A DNA stretch of 64,000 nt from Streptomyces profundus. GTDB taxonomy: Bacteria; Actinomycetota; Actinomycetes; Streptomycetales; Streptomycetaceae. The notes beneath the pieces are model-generated. The model searched no databases, was not told the origin of the DNA, and worked only from the letters and a program-made list of their open reading frames with translations. The translations under genes were made by a program, and so were the position numbers. Where the stretch lies: the NCBI RefSeq assembly GCF_020740535.1, contig NZ_CP082362.1, positions 6,569,501 through 6,633,500 on the forward strand. Reading direction: 5' to 3'. This document shows positions 16,665-36,257 of the stretch, piece after piece. How positions within the stretch are numbered: position 1 is the first letter of the stretch; every line of letters starts with the position of its first letter.

Positions 16665-19600
16665 GCCCAGCCGCCGCCGAGACGACGGACGCCAGGTTTG
16701 CCGCTGTCGCCCGGCGCCTCCCGACCCGGACGGCGCTGCGCGACGGTGACACCGCGCTGACCTACCGCGCGCTCGACGACGCGTCCGACGCGGTGGCCCG
16801 GCGGGTGCGGGAGTGCACCGCGCCGGGGGCGCCGGTCGCCGTGCGGATGCCGCGCGGCGCCGACCATGTGGCGTGCGTGCTCGGCGTCTGGAAGGCGGGG
16901 AGCGCCTGCCTCCCGGTCGACCCCGCCCTCCCGGAGGAGGGGACGGAGCGGCTGCTTGGGGCCGGCGGCGCGGCCACCCTGATCGAGGCGCCGGACTCCG
17001 TCAGGCCGCTGCCGGGCGCCGGTGCCCAGCCGGCCGGCGCCTCCTCGCTGGCCTGGAACGACGGCAGCCGGGACCGCACCGCCTATGTCTTCTTCACCTC
17101 CGGATCGACCGGCGCGCCCAAGGGCGTGGCCGTGCCCCACCGGGGCGTGCTCAACGAGGCGGACTGGACCCACCGGGCGTTCTCCCTCACCCCCGAGGAC
17201 GTCGGGACCTGGCTCTCCTCGCCCGCCTTCGCCATCTCCCGCTGGGAGTTGTGGCCCCAGCTGACCTGCGGCGCCGGCGTCGTGATCGCCGAACAGGGCG
17301 TGGAGTGGAGCCCGGAGACGGTGCGGGACTGGCTGCTGGAACGCCGCGCCAGCACCACGATCCTGGTCACCGGGCTGGGCGAACGCGCCCTCGGGCTGCC
17401 CTGGCCGGAGCGCTGCGCGCTGCGGCTGATGGTGCTCGGCGGCGAGCAACTGCGGCGCTGGCCGGGGCGGGTGCCGTTCACCGTGGTCAACTCCTACGGT
17501 GCCACCGAGACGTCAGGGGCCCGGCTCACCTCGACGCTGAGCCGGGACGGCTCGGGGCTCCCCCCGATCGGCCGCCCCATCGCGAACACCACCGCCTACG
17601 TGCTGGACGGGGACGGCCGGCCGGTGGCGCCGGGCGAGACCGGGGAGCTGCACATCGGCGGCGTCGGCCTGGCACACGGCTATGTCGGCAACCCACGGCT
17701 CACCGCCGAACGTTTCCCGCCCGACCCGTTCCGGGACGGCGAGGGCCGGATGTACCGCACCGGCGATCTGGTGCGGGAGACGCCGACCGGCGAACTGGCC
17801 TATGTGGCGCGCGCCGGCGCCGATCCCAAGGTGGGCGGTGCCCGCGTGGACCTCGGCGCCGTGGAGGCCGCGCTGTTGGCGCACCCGGGCGTCGACTGGG
17901 CCGCGGCCACCGTCGGGGAGCTGGCCGGAACCGCCGAGCTCCTCGCCTATGTCGGTCGCGCCGAAGGGGCGGCGCCCGCACCGCACGAGCTTCGGGCCTC
18001 GCTCGCCGGCCGGCTGCCCCGCCACGCGGTGCCCACCCGGTTCTATCCGCTGACCGCCCCACCCACTCTGGTCAGCGGAAAGCTCGACCGGTCCGCGCTG
18101 CCGGGCCCGGGCGACGCCGAGGAGTTGACGGACCCGCACATCACGGGCCGGGACGCGGTGGAGGAACGGGTGCGGCGGCTCTTCGGCGAGGTGCTGGGCC
18201 GTCCCGAGGTCGGCGTCCTCGACGATTTCTTCGCCCTGGGCGGCGACTCCCTGGGGCTCGCGCGCCTGCGAACCGCCCTGCGGGACGCGTTCGGACGGGC
18301 TTCGGTCGGGGAGCTGCCGGAGCTGTACACCGCGCGGACGGTCCGGGAGATCGCCGAGCTGGTCGTCACCGGCGACGAGGGGCCAGCCGGCGAACGGGCC
18401 ACCGACGAAGCGCCGGCCGACGCGGCGGATCAGGCGACGCGGCGCGCCACGCTGTCGCTCTCCGGAATCCAGCGGGGCATCTGGCTGGAGGAGCGGGACG
18501 ACCCCACCGGGACCGCGTATCTGGAGACCCTGGAGATCCACCTCGACGGCGCGTTGGACCTCGGCGCGCTCCAGTCGGCCCTGGCCCGGCTGGTCGACCG
18601 GCAGGAACTGCTCCGCACCGCCCTGACCCCCGACGAGCCCGAGCCCCGGCTGCTGGTGCGTCCCACCGCCTGCGTGGTGCTGCCCGTCGTGGACGCGGAC
18701 GGCACGGGCGACGCCGAGCTCGCCCGCCCGTTCGACCTCTTCCAAGGCCCCCTCTTCCGGCTGCTGCTGCGGCGGCACACCCCCACCGAGCACGTGCTGG
18801 TCCTCGTGGTGCACCATCTGCTCTGGGACGGCGGCTCGGTCCCCGCGCTGCTCGACGAGCTGACCGCCGGCTACGACCGTGCCCGTCGCGCCCGTGCGGT
18901 GGACGAGCCGGCAGGGCCGGTGGGCTACCACTCCTATCTGGCCAGGGAACGCCGCGTCCTCGCCGGCCCAGAACCGGCCGCGGCCGTCGCGCACTGGCGC
19001 GAGACGCTTGCCGGCCTGCCGGCGTCCAGCCCGGCGTTCGCCGCGACCGCGCCGGCCCCGGAGGGGGCCGACCCGCTGGGCGTGCTGACCTGGACGCTGT
19101 CCGACGAACTGGTCGCCGGCATGGGGCGGGCCGCGGCCGGGGCCGGCGCCACCGTGTTCGCCCTGGGCGCCGTCGCCTTCGCCACCGCGCTGCGCGAACA
19201 CGACCAGGAGACGGACCCCGTCCTGCTGATCCCCGTCTCGCTGCGCCGCCCCGCGGAGGAGGGCACCGTCGGACCGTATCTGAGCATGATCCCGCTCCCG
19301 GTCCGCCTCGGCGGCCCGACCACCGCGCGGGCCGCGCTCCGGGACACCACGGAGACGCTCCACGCCGGAATGGCGCACGCCGCCGTGCCCTACGCCGAGG
19401 TGGTCAGGGCGCTGCGCCCGGACCGCACCGGCGGCGAAACCCCTTACGGACAGTTCCTGTTCGAGGTGAACCGGCTCCCCAAGGCCCGTGTCACCTCCGA
19501 CGGCGTCCGCTGGCGCACCGAGTGGCTGCCGAGCCGGGCGCCCAAGTTCCGGCTGGCGATGATGTGGAACGAGACGGCCGACGGTTGGATCGGGCGGCTG

Positions 19601-20044
19601 GAGTACGACCACCGGCGCCTGACCGGGGAGAGCGCCGCCGCGTTCGTCCAGGACGTCGAGCGCCACGCCCTGCTGCTCGTCCGGGAGCCGCACGCGCCCT
19701 TCCCCCCACCGCCGCGGGTCCCCGCCGCGCGGGGCACGCCGGCGACCGGGGCCTCGACGGCCCGGGTGCCCGTGCCGGAACAGCTCAGGACCGTCGTCGA
19801 GAAGGCGTGGTCGACGGTGCTGGAGACGGGGCCACCGGCCGACGAGGACAACTTCGTCCTGCTCGGTGGAGCGTCGCTTGAGGCGGCCCGCGTCCTCGCC
19901 CGGATCAAGCAAGAGTTGGGAGTCTGGATACCCGTGCGCGAACTTTTCGACAGCGAGGACTTCGCCGACTTCGCGGCCCGTGTCGCGGCCGTGCACACGT
20001 CCGGCGAGGCCGGAACCGATCGGGAGGCGGCCAGCCATGCATGA
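16661..20044 (+). CDS. NRPS, A-T-C-T architecture
   Basis: 1127 residues. The adenylation domain (about 10-470) has an intact A3 (FFTSGSTGAPKG, about 143) and A5 (NSYGATET). In its A4 region FAISRWELW, Ala191 replaces the Asp (GrsA D235) that binds the alpha-amine, so a substrate without an ordinary alpha-amino group is likely. The first carrier protein has LGGDSL (Ser530). The condensation domain (about 575-990) has HHLLWDG starting at His718. The second carrier protein (about 1045-1110) has LLGGASL (Ser1072). No second A domain is present, so the last T must be charged in trans, perhaps by the stand-alone enzyme at 34760. ATG at 16661 overlaps the previous stop; its own stop overlaps the methyltransferase start by 8 bp. 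Confidence 0.93.
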   Translation: MSPAAAETTDARFAAVARRLPTRTALRDGDTALTYRALDDASDAVARRVRECTAPGAPVAVRMPRGADHVACVLGVWKAGSACLPVDPALPEEGTERLLGAGGAATLIEAPDSVRPLPGAGAQPAGASSLAWNDGSRDRTAYVFFTSGSTGAPKGVAVPHRGVLNEADWTHRAFSLTPEDVGTWLSSPAFAISRWELWPQLTCGAGVVIAEQGVEWSPETVRDWLLERRASTTILVTGLGERALGLPWPERCALRLMVLGGEQLRRWPGRVPFTVVNSYGATETSGARLTSTLSRDGSGLPPIGRPIANTTAYVLDGDGRPVAPGETGELHIGGVGLAHGYVGNPRLTAERFPPDPFRDGEGRMYRTGDLVRETPTGELAYVARAGADPKVGGARVDLGAVEAALLAHPGVDWAAATVGELAGTAELLAYVGRAEGAAPAPHELRASLAGRLPRHAVPTRFYPLTAPPTLVSGKLDRSALPGPGDAEELTDPHITGRDAVEERVRRLFGEVLGRPEVGVLDDFFALGGDSLGLARLRTALRDAFGRASVGELPELYTARTVREIAELVVTGDEGPAGERATDEAPADAADQATRRATLSLSGIQRGIWLEERDDPTGTAYLETLEIHLDGALDLGALQSALARLVDRQELLRTALTPDEPEPRLLVRPTACVVLPVVDADGTGDAELARPFDLFQGPLFRLLLRRHTPTEHVLVLVVHHLLWDGGSVPALLDELTAGYDRARRARAVDEPAGPVGYHSYLARERRVLAGPEPAAAVAHWRETLAGLPASSPAFAATAPAPEGADPLGVLTWTLSDELVAGMGRAAAGAGATVFALGAVAFATALREHDQETDPVLLIPVSLRRPAEEGTVGPYLSMIPLPVRLGGPTTARAALRDTTETLHAGMAHAAVPYAEVVRALRPDRTGGETPYGQFLFEVNRLPKARVTSDGVRWRTEWLPSRAPKFRLAMMWNETADGWIGRLEYDHRRLTGESAAAFVQDVERHALLLVREPHAPFPPPPRVPAARGTPATGASTARVPVPEQLRTVVEKAWSTVLETGPPADEDNFVLLGGASLEAARVLARIKQELGVWIPVRELFDSEDFADFAARVAAVHTSGEAGTDREAASHA

Positions 20045-20783
20045 CTACGGGATCTCCACCTACGGCGACCGGGCCGCGGCCGAGTACGACGTGCTGATGG
20101 GCGGCGGGGAACCGCCCGAGCCCGCCGTGGCGTTCCTGACCTCGCTCGTCCCCGAGGGCGACGCCCTCGAACTCGGCGTGGGCACCGGGCGGGTCGCCAT
20201 CCCCCTGGCACGCGCCGGCCTGCGGGTCGCCGGCATCGACTCCTCGGCGGCGATGCTCTCCGAGATGGCGAAGAAGCCGGCAGGCGACGCCGTCGAACCG
20301 CTCCAGGGCGACTTCCTGGACCTCGCCGGCCTCGGCGACGACCGGGCCTTCGACCTCGTCTACGCCCTGTGCAGCACCTTCTACTTCCTGCGTAGCCAGG
20401 AGGACCAGGTGCGGTGCTTCCGGGCCGTCGCCTCCCACCTCAGGCCCGGCGGGCACTTCGTCCTGGAGCTGGGCTGTCCGCCCTACCGTCGGATGAACGA
20501 ACGGCAGTATGTGGACGCCTTCCAGGTCGACGCCGGCGAGGCCGCGTTCTTCCTGTCCCTGCACGACCCGCTGGCGCAGCGCGTCGACCGGCAGCAGATC
20601 GTGATGGACGAGCGGCGGACCCGGCTGGTCCCCATCTCCTTCCGCTACATATGGCCGTCCGAACTGGATCTGATGGCCGCCCTGGCCGGGCTCACCCCGG
20701 TCTCCCGCCAGTCCGGCTGGGCCGGCGGCGCGTTCAACGGCACCGGGCGGCATATCTCCGTCTACCGCGCGGGGGCGGCCTAG
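20037..20783 (+). CDS. SAM-dependent methyltransferase (class I)
   Basis: 248 residues. Motif I is LELGVGTGRVAIPLARAG, followed by VAGIDSSAAML (acidic residue for the SAM ribose), then DLVYALCSTFYFL and HLRPGGHFVLELG, a Rossmann-type methyltransferase order. ATG at 20037 lies inside the end of the NRPS gene in another frame, so translation is coupled. It probably N-, O- or C-methylates a precursor or tethered intermediate; target atom unknown. The next gene's ATG follows the stop by 2 bp. Confidence 0.9.
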   Translation: MHDYGISTYGDRAAAEYDVLMGGGEPPEPAVAFLTSLVPEGDALELGVGTGRVAIPLARAGLRVAGIDSSAAMLSEMAKKPAGDAVEPLQGDFLDLAGLGDDRAFDLVYALCSTFYFLRSQEDQVRCFRAVASHLRPGGHFVLELGCPPYRRMNERQYVDAFQVDAGEAAFFLSLHDPLAQRVDRQQIVMDERRTRLVPISFRYIWPSELDLMAALAGLTPVSRQSGWAGGAFNGTGRHISVYRAGAA

Positions 20784-20785
20784 CC

Positions 20786-22024
20786 ATGGCCCCTCAGCCT
20801 TCGGAGGCCACGGCCCAACTCCCCGTCCTCGCCGCGCGGATGGCCGGGGTCGCGCCGTCCGCGATCGGCGCCGTCCTGCGCCTTGGCGATCGCTCCGACG
20901 TCATCTCCCTCGCCGGCGGCCTGCCGGCGAACGAGGGCATGTCCTGCCCCGAGGCCAGGCCGTTCCTGGCGCGTGCGCTGGCGGGGGAGCTGCCCGGGCT
21001 CCAGTACGGGGACACCCTCGGCCTGCCCCCGCTGCGCGCCTGGATCGCCGAACAGCTCCGCGACGAGCTGGGGTTACGTCACGATCCCGCGGACGTGGTG
21101 ATCACCCATGGCTCGCAGCAGGGCATCGACCTGGTCTGCAAGGCGCTGCTCGACCCGGGCCAGGTGGTGGTCGTGGACCGGCCCAGCTATCTGGGCGCCC
21201 TCCAGGTCTTCCGGCTCTTCCAGGCCGACATCCGGGCCATCCCGCTCGCCGACGACCCCGAACTCGTCGAGCTGACCGTGGCCCTCGCCGCCGGGCTCCG
21301 CCCCCGGCTGCTGTACGCCGTGCCCAACTACGCCAACCCCACCGGCGCGGTACTGACCGCCCGTCAGCGCCGGCTGCTGGCCGAACTGGCCGAACGGTAC
21401 GGGTTCCTGCTCGTCGAGGACGACCCCTACCGGGCGATCCACCTCGGCGACGAGCCGCCGGGGCTCCCCGCGCTGGCCCGGCTGACCGATCGCACCGTGC
21501 ATCTGGGCAGCTTCTCCAAGTCCCTCTTTCCCGGCTGCCGAATAGGCCATCTGACCGGGCCCGCCCCGGTGTTGTCCGCGATCCGGCTGGTCAGGCAGGC
21601 CGCCGACCTGGGCAACTCGGAGCTGTTGCAGGCCCTGGTCCTCGATCTGGTCACCGGCGACGGCTTCCTGGAGAAGCGGCTGGCCGTCCTCCGGGCGCTC
21701 TACCGCGAGCGCCGCGACGCCCTGGCGTCCGCGCTCGGCCGCCATCTGCCGGACGCCCGGTTCCGGCTGCCCGAGGGCGGTTTCTTCCTCTGGACCAGCT
21801 TCGGCCCCGGTGTGGACAGCTCCCGGCTGCTGCCCGAGGCGCTCCGACACGGTGTCTCCTACGTTCCCGGGGACGGCTTCTACCCCTCGCGCCCCGACCC
21901 CTCGACCGCGCGGCTGGCCTTCTCGGGCCTGCCGCCCGAGCTGGCCGACGAGGCCGCTCGCCGGCTGGCCCTGGCGCTGCGCGGGGCGGCGGCCGACGGG
22001 CCGTCCGAAGGGGGCGGCGGATGA
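20786..22024 (+). CDS. PLP-dependent aminotransferase (fold type I, LysN/MocR-like)
   Basis: 412 residues. The class I/II aminotransferase fold is shown by ITHGSQQGIDLVCKALLDPG, AVPNYANPTGAVLT (Asn/Tyr contacts to PLP), VEDDPY, and SFSKSLFPGCRIG with the Schiff-base Lys. It resembles LysN-type 2-aminoadipate/aromatic aminotransferases and the catalytic part of MocR, but has no HTH. It likely aminates or deaminates a building block for the NRPS. Codon 97 (21074-21076) is TTA, so a structural gene of the operon is itself bldA-dependent. The start follows the methyltransferase stop directly; the stop overlaps the next ATG. Confidence 0.92.
   Translation: MAPQPSEATAQLPVLAARMAGVAPSAIGAVLRLGDRSDVISLAGGLPANEGMSCPEARPFLARALAGELPGLQYGDTLGLPPLRAWIAEQLRDELGLRHDPADVVITHGSQQGIDLVCKALLDPGQVVVVDRPSYLGALQVFRLFQADIRAIPLADDPELVELTVALAAGLRPRLLYAVPNYANPTGAVLTARQRRLLAELAERYGFLLVEDDPYRAIHLGDEPPGLPALARLTDRTVHLGSFSKSLFPGCRIGHLTGPAPVLSAIRLVRQAADLGNSELLQALVLDLVTGDGFLEKRLAVLRALYRERRDALASALGRHLPDARFRLPEGGFFLWTSFGPGVDSSRLLPEALRHGVSYVPGDGFYPSRPDPSTARLAFSGLPPELADEAARRLALALRGAAADGPSEGGGG
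21074..21076 (+). promoter_or_regulatory. In-frame TTA (bldA) codon in the aminotransferase gene
   Basis: The stretch ELG-L-RHD uses TTA for Leu. Because this gene sits mid-operon with overlapping starts and stops, stalling here without bldA tRNA should also reduce translation of the coupled genes downstream, including the exporter and the large NRPS. Confidence 0.85.
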
Positions 22025-22524
22025 TCGTGAAGGCAGCCGACGGGCGCATCACGTTCCCCGCCGACGCGCCCTTCGACGCCGAGAGCATGCTGGCCGAGCC
22101 GCTGGTCGCCCGGGTCGCCAGCCCGGGCCCCGTGGTGCGGCCGGTCTGGTACCTGTGGGAACGAAGCGCCTTCTGGGTGTTCATCGGCCCGTGGTCCCGG
22201 CTGCTCGGCCAACTCCCGCGCACCCCCGACTTCAACCTGGTGGTCGACGTCTGCGACGTCCACACCGGGACCGTCCGGCAGGTCAGGGCCCGGGGGACGG
22301 GCACGGTGGAGCCGTTCGACGTGCACCTGGCCCGGCGCAAGCTGGTCCGCTACCTCGGGCCCGACGAGACGCGGTGGGATCCCCGCTTCTCGCTGGCCGG
22401 GGACACCGAGGCGCGCGGCTTGCGGCTGGCGCGGTTGGCGCCGGACGTGATGAGCCTGCACGACATGTCGTTCCACCCGTCCCTGCCCGATCCCGAGAAC
22501 CGGGATGGAGAGGTACCCCATTGA
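22021..22524 (+). CDS. FMN split-barrel (pyridoxamine-phosphate-oxidase-like) protein
   Basis: 167 residues. The pattern VVRPVWYLWERSAFWVFIG...FNLVVDVCDVHTGTVRQVRARGTGTVEP matches the PNPOx-like split beta-barrel that binds FMN, F420 or haem. Sequence signals are modest, so the fold call is tentative and no reaction is proposed. Both ends overlap neighbours (ATGA with the aminotransferase, TTGA with the exporter). In this setting it could be a redox partner or reductase for the pathway. Confidence 0.6.
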   Translation: MIVKAADGRITFPADAPFDAESMLAEPLVARVASPGPVVRPVWYLWERSAFWVFIGPWSRLLGQLPRTPDFNLVVDVCDVHTGTVRQVRARGTGTVEPFDVHLARRKLVRYLGPDETRWDPRFSLAGDTEARGLRLARLAPDVMSLHDMSFHPSLPDPENRDGEVPH

Positions 22525-23733
22525 ACCCCTACCGGTCGGTGCTCAGGCACCGCAGGCTGAGTCTGCTGCTCTTCGGTGACTTCGCCTCCAAGCTGGGCGA
22601 CGGCATGCTGTTGGTCGCGCTCCCGCTGCTGGCGCTGGACATCCACGGGCCGCTGAGCGAGGCCCTGGCCGTGTCGCTGGTGCTCGCCGCGCCGACCCTG
22701 CTCTCCCTCCCCATCGGTCTTCGCGTCGGGCTGAGCCGCTACCGGCCCGATCCGAAGAAGGTCATCGCCATCGACTGCCTGGTGCGGTCCACGGTGTTGA
22801 CCACCCTCTCGGTGCTGGCGCTGCGCGAGGTGCTGACCCTGTGGCCGCTCTTCTTCGCCATGCTCTTCGGGTCCGTCCTGCGGCCGATCGCCGGCGCCTC
22901 GCGGCGACTGCTGGCCACCTCGATGATGGACCAGAAGGACCGGCTGGCCGTCAACAGCGTGCTGGGCACCAACGACAGCACGGCCGTCTACATCCTCGGG
23001 CCCAGCGTCGCCGGCATCCTGGTGGTGATGACCGGCTCATGGCTGCCGATGCTGCTGGCCGGGATGTCGTTCCTGCTGCTCGCCGGCTCGCTGATCGGCC
23101 TTCCGACGCCGGAGCGAACCGCCCCCGCCGGCGGGCGGGTCCAGTCGGGCTGGGAGATCCTGCGCCGGACGGCCGGCCTCTGGCCGCTGTTCTTCGTGGC
23201 CTTCTGCTTCAACCTCCTGTGGGGGCCGGTCGAGGTCATCCTGCCGCTCTTCGTCCGCCAGGACCTGGGGGGGAGCGAGGCGGCGTACGGGTTCCTGATG
23301 ACCTCGCTCGGCGTCGGCGCCGTGGTGGGCTCGATCAGCGCGGCCTACCTCCGCAAGTACCCGCCCGCACAGGTGTTGACCTGGCTGATCGTGAGCTTCG
23401 GGCTCTCCCTCGGCCTGCTCGCCACCGCCCAGCAGATCCCGGTGGCCTTTGTCGCCATCGCGTTCGGCGGCCTGGTCTGGGCCCCGTTCGTGCCGGTGAT
23501 GTACACCCTGATCCAGAGCCGGGTGCCCGAGGGCGACCAGCAGCCCGTCCTCACGTTCTGGAGCTCCGGATACAACCTGGCGGGCCCGCTGGGGGTGCTC
23601 TGCGGCGCGCCCCTCGTCGCGCTGCTCGGGACGCGGGGCGGGATGTACCTGTCGGCGGCGCTGACCGTGTCCCTGGTGGTCCCCGCCGTGGTGGCGGGAC
23701 GCAAACTCCGCACGCCCAAGGAGGGACCGGTCA

Positions 23734-23747
<14 letters not shown>
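22521..23747 (+). CDS. MFS exporter of the cluster (TTG start)
   Basis: 408 residues, about 12 hydrophobic helices, with an MFS-type N-half (LLLFGDFASKLGDGMLLVALPLLALD) typical of macrolide-efflux/enterobactin-exporter (MefA/EntS-like) proteins. The TTG start at 22521 is chosen because GGAGAGG lies 7 bases upstream and the codon overlaps the previous stop (TTGA). The stop lies 14 bp inside the large NRPS gene. The likely job is product export and self-protection. Confidence 0.87.
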
Positions 23748-33843
<10,096 letters not shown>

Positions 33844-33912
33844 CTCGGGACGCCTGACCCGTGAGGCCACCGGAACGAACCGGATCCGACCATCCGCAGG
33901 CAGGGAGGCCAC

Positions 33913-34692
33913 ATGCTCAGCCCATCCCAGCTCAAGACCTACGAGACCACGGGGTACGTCATCGTGCCCGGGGTGCTCTCACCCACCGAGACCGGACGCG
34001 TCCGCCGGGAGGTCGAGCACCTCTTCACCCAGGACCATCCGGGTCGGGTCCTGGAGAAGGACGGCCGGACGGTCCGCGGCATCCACGGCTGCCACCAGGT
34101 CAGCCCGCTCTTCGCCCGGCTGGCCCGCCACACGCCGGTGCTGACGGCCGCCGAGCGGATCCTCGGCGGCCAGGTCTATGTGCACCAGAGCAAGGTCAAC
34201 GCCAAACGCGCCTTCCAGGGCGATCTGTGGCCCTGGCACCAGGACTACGTCTTCTGGGAGCGCGAGGACGGCATGCGCGAACCACGGGTGACCAACGCGG
34301 CCCTCTTCCTCGACGACGTGACGCCGTACAACGGCCCGCTGTTGTTCCTGCCCGGCTCGCACCGGCTGGACGTCGTCGACGTCCCAAGGCGTGACGGCGA
34401 CGGAGGCTGGGAGAGCCATCTCTCCGCCGACCTGGCGTACTCGCTGACCGCCGAACTACTGGCGCCGCTCGCCGAACGGCTGGGCATCGAGGCCGCGACG
34501 GGGCCAGCGGGCAGCATGGTGCTCTTCGACCCCCGGCTGATCCACGGTTCGGGGACCAACATGTCGCCGGTCGACCGCACCCTGCTGCTCCTCACCTACA
34601 ACAGCGTGCACAACCCGCCGACCGGCGGGAGCCGGCCCGCGTTCCTGGCCGAGCCCGACCACACCCCCCTGACGGCCCTGGACGAACTGTGA
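33913..34692 (+). CDS. Ectoine-hydroxylase-like Fe(II)/2-oxoglutarate dioxygenase (PhyH family)
   Basis: 259 residues. The facial triad is visible: WHQD gives His109 and Asp111, and LIHGSGTN gives His211; Arg222 (PVDRTLL) should bind 2-oxoglutarate. The segment WHQDYVFWEREDGMREPR closely echoes the ectoine hydroxylase signature (WHSDFxxWHxEDGM), so the substrate is probably an amino acid or a tethered aminoacyl group. It sits 69 bp after the TE, outside the overlap chain but on the same strand. Hydroxylation of a residue of the NRPS product, for example the Asx-like unit of module 1, is inferred. Confidence 0.88.
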   Translation: MLSPSQLKTYETTGYVIVPGVLSPTETGRVRREVEHLFTQDHPGRVLEKDGRTVRGIHGCHQVSPLFARLARHTPVLTAAERILGGQVYVHQSKVNAKRAFQGDLWPWHQDYVFWEREDGMREPRVTNAALFLDDVTPYNGPLLFLPGSHRLDVVDVPRRDGDGGWESHLSADLAYSLTAELLAPLAERLGIEAATGPAGSMVLFDPRLIHGSGTNMSPVDRTLLLLTYNSVHNPPTGGSRPAFLAEPDHTPLTALDEL

Positions 34693-34759
34693 CCACCGGC
34701 CGGGGGAGTGCCACGCCCAACGCCCCCCACCATCTCGCAACTCGGAGAAGGAGACCGAC

Positions 34760-36244
34760 ATGCCGCTGATCCACCGCCTCCTCGCCTCGGCGCGGCGGAA
34801 CCCAGGCGCCACGGCGGTCGTCGACGACGGCCGGCGCCACACCTACGAGGAACTCGACCGCCTCTCCGCCGAGTTGGCCGGCGGGCTCGCCGAGCAGGGC
34901 GTGGTGCCCGGCGATGTGGTGGCGCTGCACGCCGGACGGGGCTGGCCGCGCTGCGCGGCCGTGCTGGCGGCCTGGCGCCGGGGCGCCGGGGTCGTCTCGA
35001 TCGGCCCCGACCTCCCCGCGCCGCGCGCCGTGAAGGTGGCTGTCGGGGCCGGCGCCCGGCTGGTGCTGCGCGACGCCACCGCACCGCCCGCTCCCTTCGG
35101 CATCCCCGAACACGCCATCGACGCGATCGCGGCGAAGCCGCTGGACGAGTCGGCCGACGGGCCGATCGCCTATGTCATCCCCACCTCGGGCACCACCGGC
35201 GACCCCAAGGCCGTCGCGGTGCCGCCCGTCGTCCTCGACGACCTGGGCGGCTGGCACGTCGACCGTTGGCGGCACGCCGCCGCGCCGCACACCCTGCACG
35301 CCGCCTCCGTCGGATTCGACCCCGTCTACGAGGAGATGGTGGCCACCTGGCTGGCCGGCGCCGCGCTGATCGTGGTGGACGACGAAACCCGACGGGACTA
35401 TCCGGCGCTGATCAGCGTCCTCCGGGACCACGGGGTCGCCCGCTGCTTCCTCCCGGTCGCCTCCCTCCACGGACTCGCGCTGGCCGCCGTCGTGGACGAC
35501 GCGCGGCTGCCCGCTCTCCTGGAGCTGCCGGTGGCCGGCGAACGGCTGGTCGTCAACGACGAGGTGCGGACGTTCTGCGCCACCAACGACATCGCGGTGA
35601 TCAACCAGTACGGCCCGAGCGAGACCCATGTGGTGACCGCGTACCGCCTGCCGGACGCCCCCGAGGGCTGGGTCGCGCACCCGCCCATCGGCTCCGCCGT
35701 GGCGAGCGCGGAACTCCTGCGCTGGGCCGACGGCGCGCTGCGCCCCTTCCACGAGGAGGAGGAGGGCGAACTGGTGATCGCCGGGGACTGCGTCGCCCTC
35801 GGATACCTCGGCGACGACGAGCTGACCGCCGCGAAGTTCCGAACGCTCCCGCACCGGGACGGCGTCGACCGCCGCTGCTACTTCTCCGGCGACCTGGTCC
35901 GCCTGCGGGAGGGGGAGTTCCACTTCCTGACCCGGGTCGACGATCAGATGAAGATCCGCGGCTACCGGGTGGAGCCCGGCGAGGTCGAGGCGGTCCTCGC
36001 CGCGGTGCCGGGGGTACGACGCGCGGTCGCCTTCGGCCTGCACCGGCTGAGCAGCCTTCGACTCGCTGTCTGCTACGCCAGGGACCAGGGCGGCGCCGTC
36101 TCCGCCGACGACCTGCGCGCGGTCTGCCGCGCGGAACTGCCCGAGTACATGATCCCGGTCCACTTCTGGGAGGTCGAGGACTTCCCCCTCACCCGGAACG
36201 GCAAGGTCGACCGCGCCACCCTCCGCCAGATGTTCGGCGGCTGA
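34760..36244 (+). CDS. Stand-alone adenylation enzyme (trans-acting A domain)
   Basis: 494 residues, with no carrier or condensation domain. Motifs: A3 PTSGTTGDPKAVAV, A4 VGFDPVYEEM keeping the amine-binding Asp (187), A5 NQYGPSETH, A7 FSGDLVRL, A8 RVDDQMKIRGYRVEPGEVEAV and A10 RNGKVDR, so it looks fully active on an alpha-amino acid. RBS GGAGAAGGAG precedes the ATG. The cluster has two carrier proteins without a working cis A domain (T2 of the 16661 gene and T2 of the large NRPS). This enzyme is the obvious candidate to charge one or both. It is the last gene of the cluster on this strand. Confidence 0.93.
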   Translation: MPLIHRLLASARRNPGATAVVDDGRRHTYEELDRLSAELAGGLAEQGVVPGDVVALHAGRGWPRCAAVLAAWRRGAGVVSIGPDLPAPRAVKVAVGAGARLVLRDATAPPAPFGIPEHAIDAIAAKPLDESADGPIAYVIPTSGTTGDPKAVAVPPVVLDDLGGWHVDRWRHAAAPHTLHAASVGFDPVYEEMVATWLAGAALIVVDDETRRDYPALISVLRDHGVARCFLPVASLHGLALAAVVDDARLPALLELPVAGERLVVNDEVRTFCATNDIAVINQYGPSETHVVTAYRLPDAPEGWVAHPPIGSAVASAELLRWADGALRPFHEEEEGELVIAGDCVALGYLGDDELTAAKFRTLPHRDGVDRRCYFSGDLVRLREGEFHFLTRVDDQMKIRGYRVEPGEVEAVLAAVPGVRRAVAFGLHRLSSLRLAVCYARDQGGAVSADDLRAVCRAELPEYMIPVHFWEVEDFPLTRNGKVDRATLRQMFGG

Positions 36245-36257
36245 CCGCCCTGGGCCG

